Shown here piece after piece: positions 20,876 to 31,912 of a stretch of DNA of 64,000 bases. The DNA is from Flectonema sp. DT1601 (taxonomy: Eukaryota; Euglenozoa; Diplonemea; Diplonemida; Diplonemidae): contig OZ025824.1 of the NCBI GenBank assembly GCA_964019425.1, positions 1-64,000 on the forward strand, given 5' to 3'. Below the pieces are notes generated by a model. That model searched no databases. It saw nothing but the letters and a program-made list of their open reading frames with translations, and was not told the DNA's origin. The translations under genes were made by a program, and so were the position numbers. Each line of letters starts with the position of its first letter. The stretch's first letter is position 1.

Positions 20876-22165
20876 TCAGTTTTGCTTCCTGGGGGTTTGA
20901 GCCCCACGTCCGTTTCCCGAGAGCGGTCTTGACGGCTTCTTCCATGTAAACGGTCTTTTCTTCTTCTCAACATTAAGCATTGCCTTCGAGAGCCTATCGT
21001 TGTCATCTACTTCCAGCTCTGTAATGATATCGGCCATTTTTAGGCCTCTGTCGATCCAACCGGTCTGCATACGCAATGTCGTCAAGATACGATTCCCAAG
21101 GCTCACCATCTCATCCATTTCTTGCCATAGAGTAACCCGTTCCGCCACACGGATCCAGTCGCACAACTGTTCGAAATAGTGATGGAGAATCTTGTCACCT
21201 GGTTTTACCCTTCCGATACCGTTCATGTATCTCTGCTGGAGATCACGGATAAGATTTGTTGCCTCCCCTTCTGCAATTATTTCTACCCACGAGGACACAT
21301 CACCTGAATTTACAATATTTTTAGTCATGAATATCCCAGCAGATTTCTCCTTTGCAATAACAGGATCCGGTGTAGCTTCCACTTGTTCTTGCCTAAAAGC
21401 TTGCACGTCGTCTTGAATAGGCTGCACCGGCTGGCTTTGAACCATGTGATTCTCCAAAAGGTTGAAAAGGTGCTCGATCCTTCCATCTTGGCTATTCATT
21501 CTATGATTCTGTTCGGCATTGGTAGCCTTAATACTCTCCATTATCATATCTAACTTTCCCCCATGCGTTCTTAGCGCCTGGTCTGTTGCATTTGCTAATG
21601 TGCTCACCCCTTGGTGAGCTTCAGCGCTTTGTTTGCCAATCGCTGCGGTTGCTTGCGCTTGATGCTGTTGGTTCGCGTTCAGTACTGCTTGCTGTTGCCC
21701 GAGCACCGCTTGACCTGAGGCTAGTTGTCCTTGTCTCTGATTTGTCGTCCCAAGTGCAATTGAGGCTTCACTTAAAACTGTCGAAAATTCTTCCCTTGTG
21801 ACTGGGAGCCCTTGCGTTACGCCGCATTCTTGTAGAGGTCTTCTGAATAAGTCGCGATCTTTATTATTAAGATGTGCTAGAACCACTTGCTTTCTTTGAA
21901 TCGGAATATTTTGCACATGTGGCAGCAATTCAACTGGTCTTTTCAATGCTGTTGCTAAAACCCGATCCACTAAACCTGAATCAGCATGAACACTCCATTC
22001 GCCTAGGTTTCTCCGTACATCTGACATGTTGTAAACGCCTCTTTTCATCGGCCCTTCTGAGGTTTCTGCTTGCCATACTCCCATCAATTGCTCCGGAAAG
22101 TGGAAATTAAACTTATTATCAGCCGTCGTAGTATCTATATCCATCGGTGTTTGTCCTGAACTCAT
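20876..22165 (-). CDS. Gag-like ORF of YR element copy 2
   Basis: This 429-residue ORF is nearly identical to the copy 1 ORF, with a handful of amino-acid differences. It starts at the B' arm and its stop abuts the recombinase ATG. The function is assigned by position in the element only. Confidence 0.75.
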   Translation of the reverse strand: MSSGQTPMDIDTTTADNKFNFHFPEQLMGVWQAETSEGPMKRGVYNMSDVRRNLGEWSVHADSGLVDRVLATALKRPVELLPHVQNIPIQRKQVVLAHLNNKDRDLFRRPLQECGVTQGLPVTREEFSTVLSEASIALGTTNQRQGQLASGQAVLGQQQAVLNANQQHQAQATAAIGKQSAEAHQGVSTLANATDQALRTHGGKLDMIMESIKATNAEQNHRMNSQDGRIEHLFNLLENHMVQSQPVQPIQDDVQAFRQEQVEATPDPVIAKEKSAGIFMTKNIVNSGDVSSWVEIIAEGEATNLIRDLQQRYMNGIGRVKPGDKILHHYFEQLCDWIRVAERVTLWQEMDEMVSLGNRILTTLRMQTGWIDRGLKMADIITELEVDDNDRLSKAMLNVEKKKRPFTWKKPSRPLSGNGRGAQTPRKQN

Positions 22166-22488
22166 ATTACTTTATTTATTAAGGGAGTACGAAAATGAGA
22201 AAGAGAGCCTATAGAAGTAATGAAAGATGAAATGCGGATACTTTTAATGTAGCGAGATGTAAATATCGAATGTTTATTAACGATCGTAAGTATCGCTGAT
22301 GCTCCTTGCTCGGACGTGTTGCGTCTTATGTCTAAAACTAAGAGGTGCTGTTTTTCTAGATGTTTTCTTATTCTTTATTTTATATTGCGTACGCGTTGTT
22401 TATGCTTTCTTTTGGATAAACGATAATGTATTTATATACGTAGAGAGGTAGACGTGGCCGACGGATGGTTGATTCCCACGTAACGGGG

Positions 22489-22739
22489 TTTGCGGGTTTG
22501 CGGGTTTGCGGGTTTGCGGGTTTGCAGGTTTGCGGGTTTGCGGGTTTGCGGGTTTGCGGGTTTGCGGGTTTGCGGGTTTGCGGGTTTGCGGGTTTGCGGG
22601 TTTGCGGGTTTGCGGGTTTGCGGGTTTGCGGGTTTGCGGGTTTGCGGGTTTGCGGGTTTGCGGGTTTGCGGGTTTGCGGGTTTGCGGGTTTGCGGGTTTG
22701 CGGGTTTGCGGGTTTGCGGGTTTGCGGGTTTGCGGGTTT
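22489..22739 (+). repeat. TTTGCGGG array after YR copy 2
   Basis: About 31 octamers with one TTTGCAGG variant near 22525, comparable to the variants at 13061-13081. It leads into the second 3.7-kb unit. Confidence 0.95.
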
Positions 22740-23799
22740 CTCCTATATAATTGTCAGCATTGGGGATATTTTGGGTTCTGAGGAAATCCACCAAGTCCTG
22801 GGCCAGGTACCCAGGCCAGGCCTCACCTAATTACACACTAATTCTTCTTTGCATTCCCGCAAGAAGGTCTGGTTCTAAGTGCAACATAAGTGTTGACTGG
22901 TGCCACGCATTACGGAAAGAAAAGTAGCGTTGCATATTGACCTGTGGCAAGTCGGCGCTACCAAATGTGATCCACGGCGGGCGTTTGCAGAAAGAAATTT
23001 GCCTTTGTCACGGAATTTTTTTTTTTTTTACCACTTTTTGCGCCACTCACCTCCAGAAAAACATGAGTAAATCTTTTTTTATGGTTATCTCTCGATCTAT
23101 CGACCCTGAAAAGTCTTCACAAATTTCTGTGTGGAGAAAAAAGTTTTGCAGTTGTTTGCCAGTCAAAACTTACGCAGCACTGTAAGCTGGCCAGGCCTAG
23201 ATACTTCCGTACTGGGAATGAGGCTTCTGTTTCTTCCTGCTAGCAGGCCTGGTGCTAAGTGCTACGTAATAGTGTCACGCATTACAGGAATAATATTAGG
23301 TTGCTCAGAAGTGCTATGTAAGCTGGCCAGGCCTAGCTACTTCCGTACTGGGAATGAGGCTTCTGTTTCTTCCCGCAAGCAGGCCTGGTGCTAAGTGCTA
23401 CGTAAGTGTTGAATGGTGTCACGCATTACGGGAAGAAAGGTAGAGTGTTGCATGTTAACCTGTTGCAGGTTGGCACTACCAAATGACCTGATGACCCACG
23501 GGGGGGCGTTTGCGGAAAGAGAATTGCTGCTTTTGCAGTTATTTGCCTTTGTCACGGGATTTTTTTTTTTTTTTTTTTACTGCTTTTTGTGCCACTCACC
23601 CCCAAGAAATCATGGTTACACCCTTTTTATGGTTATCCCTTGGCCTATCGATCTCGAAAAGGCTTCACAAATCCCTGGGGAGAATAGGTTTTAGAGTTTT
23701 GGTGCCAAGCTGCCTTTTTGTTATGGTTTAGACAATTTGGGTTTTAATAAATAATTCCTTTCATTTTTGCCACCTTTCTGCAATCAATGCTTATGTAGC

Positions 23800-24365
23800 A
23801 CCCCTGAGCAAATTTTGGCTGCTAATTTTCTTCTTGCAAGCAAATTTTAGCTGCTGATTCTCTTCCCGCAAGCAAGTTTTAGCTGCTTATTTCTTTCTTG
23901 CAGGCAGATTTTAGCTGCTAATTTTCTTCCCGCAAGCAAATTTTAGCTGCTTATTTCTTTCTTTCAGGCAAATTTTAGCTGCTAATTTTCTTCCCGCAAG
24001 CAAATTTTAGCTGCTGATTCTCTTCCCGCAAGCAAATCTTAGCTGCTAATTTTCTTCCCGCAAGCAAATTTTAGCTGCTTATTTTCTTCCCGCAAGCAAA
24101 TCTTAGCTGCTTATTTTCTTCCCGCAAGCAAATTTTAGCTGCTTATTTTCTTCCCGCAAGCAAATCTTAGCTGCTAATTTTCTTCCCGCAAGCAATTTTA
24201 GCTGCTTATGTTCTTCCCGCAAGCAAATTTTAGCTGCTTATTTTCTTCCCGCAAGCAAATTTTAGCTGCTTATTTTTTTCTTGCAGGCAAATTTTAGCTG
24301 CTTATTTCTTCCCGCAAGCAAATTTTAGCTGCTTACTTTTTTCCTGCAAACAAATTTAAGCTGCC
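23800..24365 (+). repeat. 32-bp minisatellite, copy 2
   Basis: The monomer is the same as at 14440-15070, but the array is shorter and its variants do not show the regular five-monomer order. One monomer near 24190 is a base shorter. Confidence 0.88.
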
Positions 24366-25789
24366 AATTTTCTTCAGTAGGAAGTAAGTAAGATTTATTT
24401 TTGCCTAAGGAAAAATGCTGGATTTTTGTGCCCGAGCAGGTCTAAAAAAGATGGGTAACCATTTTCTTAAAGTATAAAATGTGATGAAAATTCTTTTTTA
24501 GTATGGTTTTGAAATTTAAGTGTATGGTTGCCAATTTAGTAGGTAGTTAAAAAAAAATTCTTCAGAAAAAATCTTTCCTTTATAATATTTTCTGAAAGAT
24601 TTATTTTTTTCTACAGATCTCCTAGAAAAGATGGGAACACATAGTTGATCTATCTAAAAGTCTTCATAAATTCCTGTTAACCATTTTCTTAAAATATAAA
24701 AAGTGATGAGAAAGAAATTTTGTTAGTAAGTGGTATGGTTTTGAAATTTAGGTGTATGGCTGCCAATTTAGTTAGCAAAAATTTTCTTTTTGAAATAATT
24801 TTTTCCTTCTTAATGAGTTTTGGGTTTTAGGTGCCAAGCTGTGAAAAAGCAATCTTTGATTTCATTTCTTTTTGGGTAAAGGGTCTTTCCTACACAAATA
24901 GTTTCAGAACTAACCATTCTTTACAAAACCCAAAATGGCTGTAAACCGTCCAGTTCGACCTTGGGTGAGGGCATTTTTGTTTTTTCTTGATTCTTTTTCA
25001 GGAGGTTGGCCTTTATTAGTGGCTCCCCCCCCTTGGGGGGGGTTGGGGGGGGGGCTGCGTTCCGCCATCCCATAGTTCTTCCCACATTTCTATTTCATTG
25101 GAAATAATGAACGATAACCTTATTAATATAACTAAATTCCTATATTCCCATCCCAGGGTCGCACACATTGCAGATACAGGTTCGATAAACCTGTTGTAAA
25201 ATACTTCCAAATGTAACAAACAGATATCCTAAGCCACATATCCAATCATCATAAACCTAGCCGTCGTTTTCGTGCTAGCATATTAATATAACAACAACTA
25301 CAGATATCTTTCAGAAAAACAAAAACAAAGGACTTGATAAAACAGGGTGCAGTGTGCATTTTCAGCTAAGGGAGGACATTTTTCATTTGTCGTCCCGTTG
25401 GGACAGAAAAGTAATAAATAAATAGAAAATTGCGAAAGAAAAAATGCGAAAGAAATTGCTTATATATAACGTTTGTTTATTTTTATTTTATTTTTTTTTT
25501 CATGTTTGATTATTTCCTCTTCATATTATTTTTTTTTTTTTTTTCTGCCTCTCCCTTAATCCTGTTCGTTTCTTTGAAACGAAAATTCATTTGAATATTA
25601 TTCCTTGGTCAGCATCTTTCATTGTCGCCCTTTGGGCCTGTTAAAAAAAAAAAAAAAAAAAAAAAAAAGAAAGTTTACATCGGGAGGAATAGGGGCAGGA
25701 GCCAAAAGCTCCCAGCCCGTTACTTCCCACCTTTTCGAAAACTTATTTATAAATAAAAATTGCAGAAAAGTAATAATAATAAAAAGTTG

Positions 25790-26030
25790 CGATATCCCAG
25801 GGGTAGTAGTATAACCCTCGCCCTGGGGCTGGGTGATCGCTGGTTCGACCCCCTGCCACTGCAATAACCCATCGCGCCCGTACACGCAATTAGTTCAAAT
25901 CCCACGCCCGAAGGGCGTCCAGGGTAGGCACCTGGTAGACTCTCCTACGTTAAGACTGGAGGGAAGGGAAAATGGAAGGATTTCCATAAAGAGGCTAAGA
26001 ACACACAAATAAATAAATAAAAAGAAAAAA
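25790..26030 (+). mobile_element. tRNA-derived SINE-like element, copy 2
   Basis: This is the counterpart of the element at 16493-16710 inside the second 3.7-kb unit, with the same tRNA-like head and A-rich tail. A tRNA-like Leu/Ser-type relic follows at about 26041-26107, and the long hairpin at 26164-26222. Confidence 0.6.
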
Positions 26031-26348
26031 GAAAATCCGAGGGCTGCACAGCCGAGTGGATACCTTAAATCTCTTTGGTAGCCGTGGTAAGGGTTTAATT
26101 CCCAGGCACATTTTTTGTGTTTTTCAACCAGAAGAATTAGTAAGAAGAAAGTAGCAAGGAAAAGGGTACAAAATTGGACTTAACTTAACGCGAGCGTAAA
26201 GTTAAGTTCAAATTTGTACCCTGGACGGGTACCTAGCCAGGGAATAAAAACAGACGTGACTTGGTTGTAAAAATAATGTTTGTTCAGAAAGCTTAAAAAA
26301 AAAAAGTTGTGTGCGAGCAACGCGAGCCTGGAAGGGGTATCTCTAGTG

Positions 26349-26370
26349 CGGGTTTGCGGGTTTGCGGGTT
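26349..26370 (+). repeat. Stub of a TTTGCGGG array cut by a LINE
   Basis: Fewer than three octamers remain after the second 3.7-kb unit. The sequence then changes abruptly into LINE reverse-transcriptase coding sequence, so a LINE insertion or a rearrangement ended the array here. Confidence 0.85.
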
Positions 26371-28449
26371 AGCGAATTCCGTACTCTGGCTAAGGGGGTT
26401 CCCCAGGGATCGATCCTGGGTCCTCTTCTCTATCTTATCTACGTTGATGACCTCTGCAAGATTTTGGAACTGGAGAAGGAAACAACAACGTCTGCTCTGT
26501 ATGCGGATGACACAGCCTGTGTAGTGTCAGGATCAAACATGGAAGAAGCTCTTTCGAATGCTCAGTTAGTACTCGACAAAGTGGATCAATGGTGTTTTGA
26601 AAACGACATGGCCTTATCAGTCTCCAAGACCTGTGCGCTTAAGATGAATGTTCGCTCGAAGGGCATAGTACTAAATGATACGTGTAATCGCGAACTGCTT
26701 TTCTCTAGATCTGTTGAGGAACGCATGCTTAAACTTGACTATGGTGACATCGAGAATCATATCAATCTCAAATCACCCAGAGCCATGCTTCAAGGTGGCA
26801 AAACGATTCTTGAAATTGGAAGAATCCCAATCAAGACACAAGAAGAACTCGACAACTTGATGCTGCAATACGTCGTTCGTGAGGACAGCATTATGGTTGT
26901 GAGAGCAATATTCAAAACTGCCTTTCTGTTACCGATAGTCGACTCAGTAAAATACCTCGGGGTTCACATCGACGACAGGCTCACCTTCCACAAACAAGTA
27001 GGCAAGATTCACGAAGAATTAAAGAGGGGGATATCACTTCTGCAGTGCCTCCAGCCGTATGAACTGGACTATAAGACTCTTAACATGGTTAAGAACCTTT
27101 ATGTAACCGCTAGAATCTCGTATGCGCTTGACAGTTTTGGTTGGCTGATAAGCAGCAGCGTTGACAGCATCGACTTCGAACTGAGGAAGGTCGCCAGACT
27201 GGTTACTGGATGCAGCAAGTGTACGCCAGGAGAGTTACTGTTGTGGGAGTCTGACATGTATCCTTTTAAACGTCAGATTGAAAAGCAGACAAAAATTGCG
27301 TACTACCGGTATAAAGCCATGACTTGGATACTTAATACAAACAGACTCGCCTCAACACAAAGCTACTGGGCTGGCCTAATCCCTGGCACTGATAGTCAGC
27401 GAGAAAGCCAGTGCCTTGTGCAGCCTGACTCGATGGAACCCTGGGTATCCCCGACGAACCTTAGGATTAGCAACAGCTGCGGGTTTCCGAAGCCCGCGAA
27501 CCCTGCGGTGGACAAAGAAAAGTTCATGTTGTACATTGGAACGTTGCCCCCTGTCGACATGGTAATCAACTGCGATGGTTCTTACTCTGCTTCCGGCGCG
27601 GCCGGTGCGGCTCATATTGCCAAGTCACGTAGCGGCCTTCGATCTGCTTACGCGTCTAGGCTTTATCAAGCTGACTGCAGCTACAGGGCTGAACAACATG
27701 CTCTGAAGAACGCGGCTAGACATCTGAGAACAGTGTTTAGCAAAGATCGTTCAATGAAATCTGTGAGGATATTCACGGACTCAAAATCCCTTCTGGATGA
27801 ACTGCTGGGTGGAAGGTGCAGACAGAGGAATACCGAGTCCCTCAAGATACTGGAATACCTGCGCATGTGTGAGATGAAAGTGCATTTGCAATTCATCCCC
27901 TCGCACATTGGAATCGAGTTTCACGATGAAGTTGATGCGCTTGCAAAGGAAGCAGCGCACAACAAGAACATCCGACCTGTGCTAGTCAAAGGCACGTGCT
28001 TCTCGCACTCGTCACATGTTAAGCGCTGCATCAAAAAGGATCTGCTTAACGTGAGTGGTTACACCTGCTACAAACACCTCATCGGAGGCCGTTCCGTTAA
28101 ATACCCTCCTGGGATGGAAAGAGCCGACGAGATACGGATAGCGAACTTCCGGACAGGATGTCACCCGCTAATTCAGAACTGGCGCAAGACGATCGACTGC
28201 CCATTTTGTGGCGAACCGTCCTCACAGGTTCACCTGCTGCAGGGATGTCAATCTCCCAAACTCGACTCGGCCAGGTTCAAAATCCTGGGCTTCTCAACAC
28301 TGACCGGCAAGTGGGATCGCGACCGGGAACTTATTATTGCCAACGAAATTCCTAACCTTGAAGCCCTCCTCACTTTAGCGTGGCTTCCATCACTCGCGTT
28401 GATCATAAGGTGGATGGAACAAACATCTAACCTTAGACTTTGGAAGTAA
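26371..28449 (+). pseudogene. LINE-A ORF2 fragment (RT-RNase H-CCHC)
   Basis: About 690 codons remain open without a break from the truncation point to the stop. The frame's apparent start lies in the octamer stub and is accidental. The remaining RT, RNase H and zinc cluster are uninterrupted, which suggests a young truncated copy that cannot make a complete enzyme. Confidence 0.85.
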
Positions 28450-28950
28450 AGTAGGTGACATGTAGTCGCCAATATCAATTTGTTATTATTTTAGTATTTT
28501 CATCATTATCAATCATCTCCTGGTTGGGTAACTGCACATCACCTTCGGTGTTGTCGCAGTGTCTCATCCAACACTCCTGTCTCCTTCTTCTCCTATTCTC
28601 CTAATAAATTTCTCTTGAGGGCAGGCCTTCGGGCTGTTCAAGTGGTCTTTGACCACCGCTCTAGTTATATGCTCGATTCTTTGTTTTTCCTTATCGATGG
28701 TAGGAATGGTAACCGAATTAGCTTCATGTGTCCAATTTCAAGGACGCGTGACCATTTATTTTTTTTTCCGTTGCCGCTCTTCTTACGTCCTCAGGCGGAG
28801 CCTACCTATGTTTCCCGTGTTTTCCAATTTGTCAGACTTAAATCAAAAGAAAGTATAAAAAGAAAGACAAAACAAAGAAGTGAAAAGAACAAAAACAAAG
28901 AGTCTGGAAGCACAGACGAGTGTAACCCAAAAAAAAGAAAAAAAAAGAAA
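26371..28950 (+). mobile_element. LINE family A, copy 1, 5'-truncated
   Basis: This is the 3' part of a non-LTR retrotransposon. An open frame runs from the array stub to 28449. It begins inside the RT (GVPQGSILGP block, then YADD), continues through the thumb region and an RNase H (INCDGSYSASG, FTDSKSLLDEL, IPSHIGIEFHDEVDALAKEAA), and ends with a CCHC-type cluster (CPFCGEPSSQVHLLQGC). The 3' UTR of about 500 bp contains a perfect GTGGTC/GACCAC stem-loop (28642-28656) and ends in an A-rich tail at about 28950. The endonuclease and the first half of the RT are missing. The RNase H places it among I-group-like LINEs. Confidence 0.88.
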
Positions 28951-31912
28951 TTTCAGGAAACGTTTGAAATCTCCGAAGCTGAAGCCAAGTGATTACGCAG
29001 GTGCTTGTGGACCCCTGGTGATGTCTGAGCTTGAGCGCGCTATCAAGAAGGTAAAAGCTGGTAAGGCTCCCGGTCCTGATGGAATCCACGGGGCGATGCT
29101 GAAGAACCTATCAGCAACCGGTAGACGATTTCTCTTATCGGTATTCAACGACCCCTGGCTCTCAGCTAGAGTTCCGAAGGTCTGGAAAGAGGGTATGATT
29201 AAACCGGTATACAAACCGGGTAAACCCAAGGAAAAGCTATCCAGCTACAGGCCGATCACGTTGACATCTGTAGTCGGTAAAATGCTTGAACGGATAATTT
29301 ACGACAGGCTGATGTATTGGTTGACGTCAAATAATGCCTTGTCCTCGATTCAGGCAGGTTTCAGAAGGGGTAGGAATACTTGCGAGCAAATCTCACTGCT
29401 GGTCAATGCGCTTCATGGTGCGAGAAAAGGTGGTAAGAGTTCAATTCTACTCTCTTTCGACTTCACTGAGGCTTTTGATAGGATAAATCATGTTAAACTG
29501 ATTGCTAAAATGGTGACGATGGGGATTCCTTCACCATTCATCGGATGGGTTGCTGACTTTCTGACGCGAAGGAAAGCAAAGGTTAGTGTCAATGGCAATC
29601 TGGGCGCATACAGAACTGTGACGAAAGGTGTTCCGCAAGGGTCGATTGTTGGGCCTCCCCTTTATCTGATATATGTCGACGACCTGGCTAAGAAACTTGA
29701 GAAGACTGGATGTGTTTCAGCACTCTACGCAGACGACACAGCTTGTGTGGTTTCGAATAAGGATTTTAAAGTAACTTACCGGATGGCGCAATTAGCCCTT
29801 GGGTTAGTAGATCGTTGGTGCAAAGATAATGACATGGCACTGTCGGTTTCGAAGACCTGCGGGATGCCGGTGGATTGTCCTAGGAATATGTATTGGAGGC
29901 TGGGATTCCCCAGAACGTCAGGAGAGAACTTCTTTTGGATCAGTAGGGAAGAACTAGCTGGGATGATTCGGTCAAATGAAGAAGGTAGGCCATTACTTGG
30001 AAATGGGGCGATGATCCTCAAGCTGGGTGATACTCAGGTTACGAAGGCAAGTGAACTTCTTGCACTGATGCCAGTGGGGCCGGACCCGACCTGGGTGAAG
30101 TTGCTGACTGCCGTACTCATGCCGATGGTGGATAGTGTTAAGTACTTGGGTGTCCATATTGACGATGACCTGAAATATGGCACGCAAGTGGATAAACTAC
30201 TTGATGAGACGAGGAAGGGACTTGTTCTGCTCCGAAAGTTGGAGCTATTCAACTTTGATTTCAAAACGCTGAACATGATCAAGAACTTATACATCCTCTC
30301 AAGGATTCTGTATGGGCTCGAGAGCTATGGACCTTTCCTGACAGATGAACAGCTTAAACCTATTGACCTGAATCTGAGGAAGATAGCTAGAAAGATCACC
30401 GGCTGCGGCTTCAACACAAGGTCCCTTCCGTTACTGTGGGAGGCGAACATACTCCCGATGAGACTGCAGATTGAGAAGCAAGCCAGGATTGCTTTATTTA
30501 GGTATCGGTCACTGGATTGGGTTCCTTCTACGAAGGGAATCGCTAGTGGAACTTGGGGTTCAACTTTACCGGCCGAGGACCGTAATATGGAGATCCAGGG
30601 GATTGTCATGCCTGACAGCATCGAGCCATGGATAGATGTTCCGAACCTGGAGATATCTTGCGGATATGGACATTCGAAGACCGGTGTTGCTGAAGTGGAC
30701 AAGGCTAAGTTCGAGGAGTACTGCAGCGAACTTAGGCCTTGTACGGACCATGGCATCGAGACTTGTTGCAACGGAAAGTAGTTATAAAGCTGAACAGGTA
30801 ACCCTGAAGCTGTTAATAAGTGAATTTAGAAAAGCAACCTCTGTCTTGGGTCCCAGATCTGGAATCACGAGAGTCTTCAGTGATTCTAAATCCAATCTGG
30901 ATGAGCTGCGTGGTGGAATTGCGGCTCAGAGGAAGCTGAACTCTCCCTCGATACTAGAAGGGATAAGAAAATTAGACTCATTCGTACACCTTCAATTCAT
31001 CCCAGCTCACGTGGGAATTGAACCGCATGACAAGGCAGATGAACTGGCGAAAAAGATCTCAAAAGATGTTAAGAGCAAGCCGGTGTCAACGACTATGGAC
31101 TTCTTCGCACATAAGTCAAGGATAGTGAGAGAAGCTAACAGAAAGCTGTTTGGTAAGATTATGGAGGGTTCAACAAGGGCGAAACCACCGATCAAACGGG
31201 TGATGCTTAGGCAATATCTTGATGCTACCGGAGGCCTGAGAGCGGCTCGATACCCCAAGGACATGCTGAGAGAATCAGAGATAAGGATAGCCAGGTTCAG
31301 AACGGGCTCTCACCCCCTGCTCAGGGTAAATGAACTACCGATAAAGTGCCCCTTCTGCAAAAGAACAGACTCTTCTGCCCGACATCTAATATTTGATTGC
31401 GAGGATGGTGACGTGGTCCGCATTAGAGAAGGAACAATTAGATCAAACATTCAGGAAGCGAGAATCTCCGAGACCAAACTAAATCTTTCAATAATGTTTG
31501 CGACGAGAAATCTTCACGCCCTAGCCGGCTACTTATGGCATTTGGAACAACGAACAGGCTTATCAAACTGTTAACTGATTGGTAGTTGCTAATTCATTAG
31601 TATCATTCTCCCTTATCACACTCCTTAATCATCTCCTAATTTCTCTGAGGACATCCGCAGAGCTTCATGGCTCGTAGGTAACCCAGTGGTCTTTGGCCAC
31701 CGTCCCTGTACTGATCCTTCGCTTTATATTAACTGTGTCTTGAGTTTCCTATCCGGGGAAGTCCTCCAACGGACTCAGGTCAGTTGCGCTTGTTTTTACT
31801 TGTTTACTTTATCAAAAAATAAGAAGGGCAAGAATGCTCAGAATGAAGAAAAATAAAGTGGAAAGACAGGGGGGATGTGAAAAGAAAAAAAAAAAAAAAA
31901 AAAAAAAAAAAA
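28951..31912 (+). mobile_element. LINE family B, 5'-truncated, broken in RNase H
   Basis: This related but distinct LINE begins directly after the A-rich tail of the family A copy. It starts at a pre-RT spacer followed by a complete RT (AGKAPGPDGIH, YRPITLTS, GFRRGRNT, FDFTEAFD, GVPQGSIVGPPL, YADD), open to 30781. RNase H and the C-terminal CCHC cluster (CPFCKRTDSSARHLIFDC) continue in another frame to 31574. Compared with family A, about 35 codons around the first RNase H aspartate are missing at the frame change near 30775, so this copy has an internal deletion. The 3' UTR carries a GTGGTC-TTT-GGCCAC stem-loop (31686-31700) and ends in a long A-run to about 31912. Confidence 0.86.

Larger units (their letters stand above)
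17547..22488 (-). mobile_element. VIPER/Ngaro-like YR retrotransposon, copy 2
   Basis: This is a second copy with the same architecture: A 17547-17695, linker, B 17717-18038, A' 18039-18187, ORFs, B' 22166-22488. The paired arms inside this copy are identical or differ at about one site. The arms differ from those of copy 1 at roughly 4-5 percent of positions, and the coding bodies differ by a few percent (counted by eye in parts). All three ORFs are open, so it looks whole. Strand, octamer phase and junction bases (CGGG) match copy 1. Confidence 0.9.
22740..26348. repeat. 3.6-kb non-coding repeat unit, copy 2
   Basis: This is a second copy of the unit at 13365-17054, with the same order of parts. 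Differences include a shorter and more irregular minisatellite (about 23800-24360, with TTCTTTCTTGCAGGC-type variants), a shorter T-run in the first internal repeat, a 10-bp insertion in the SINE-like body (near 25938) and a shorter hairpin loop (26164-26222). I see no protein gene. Confidence 0.85.
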
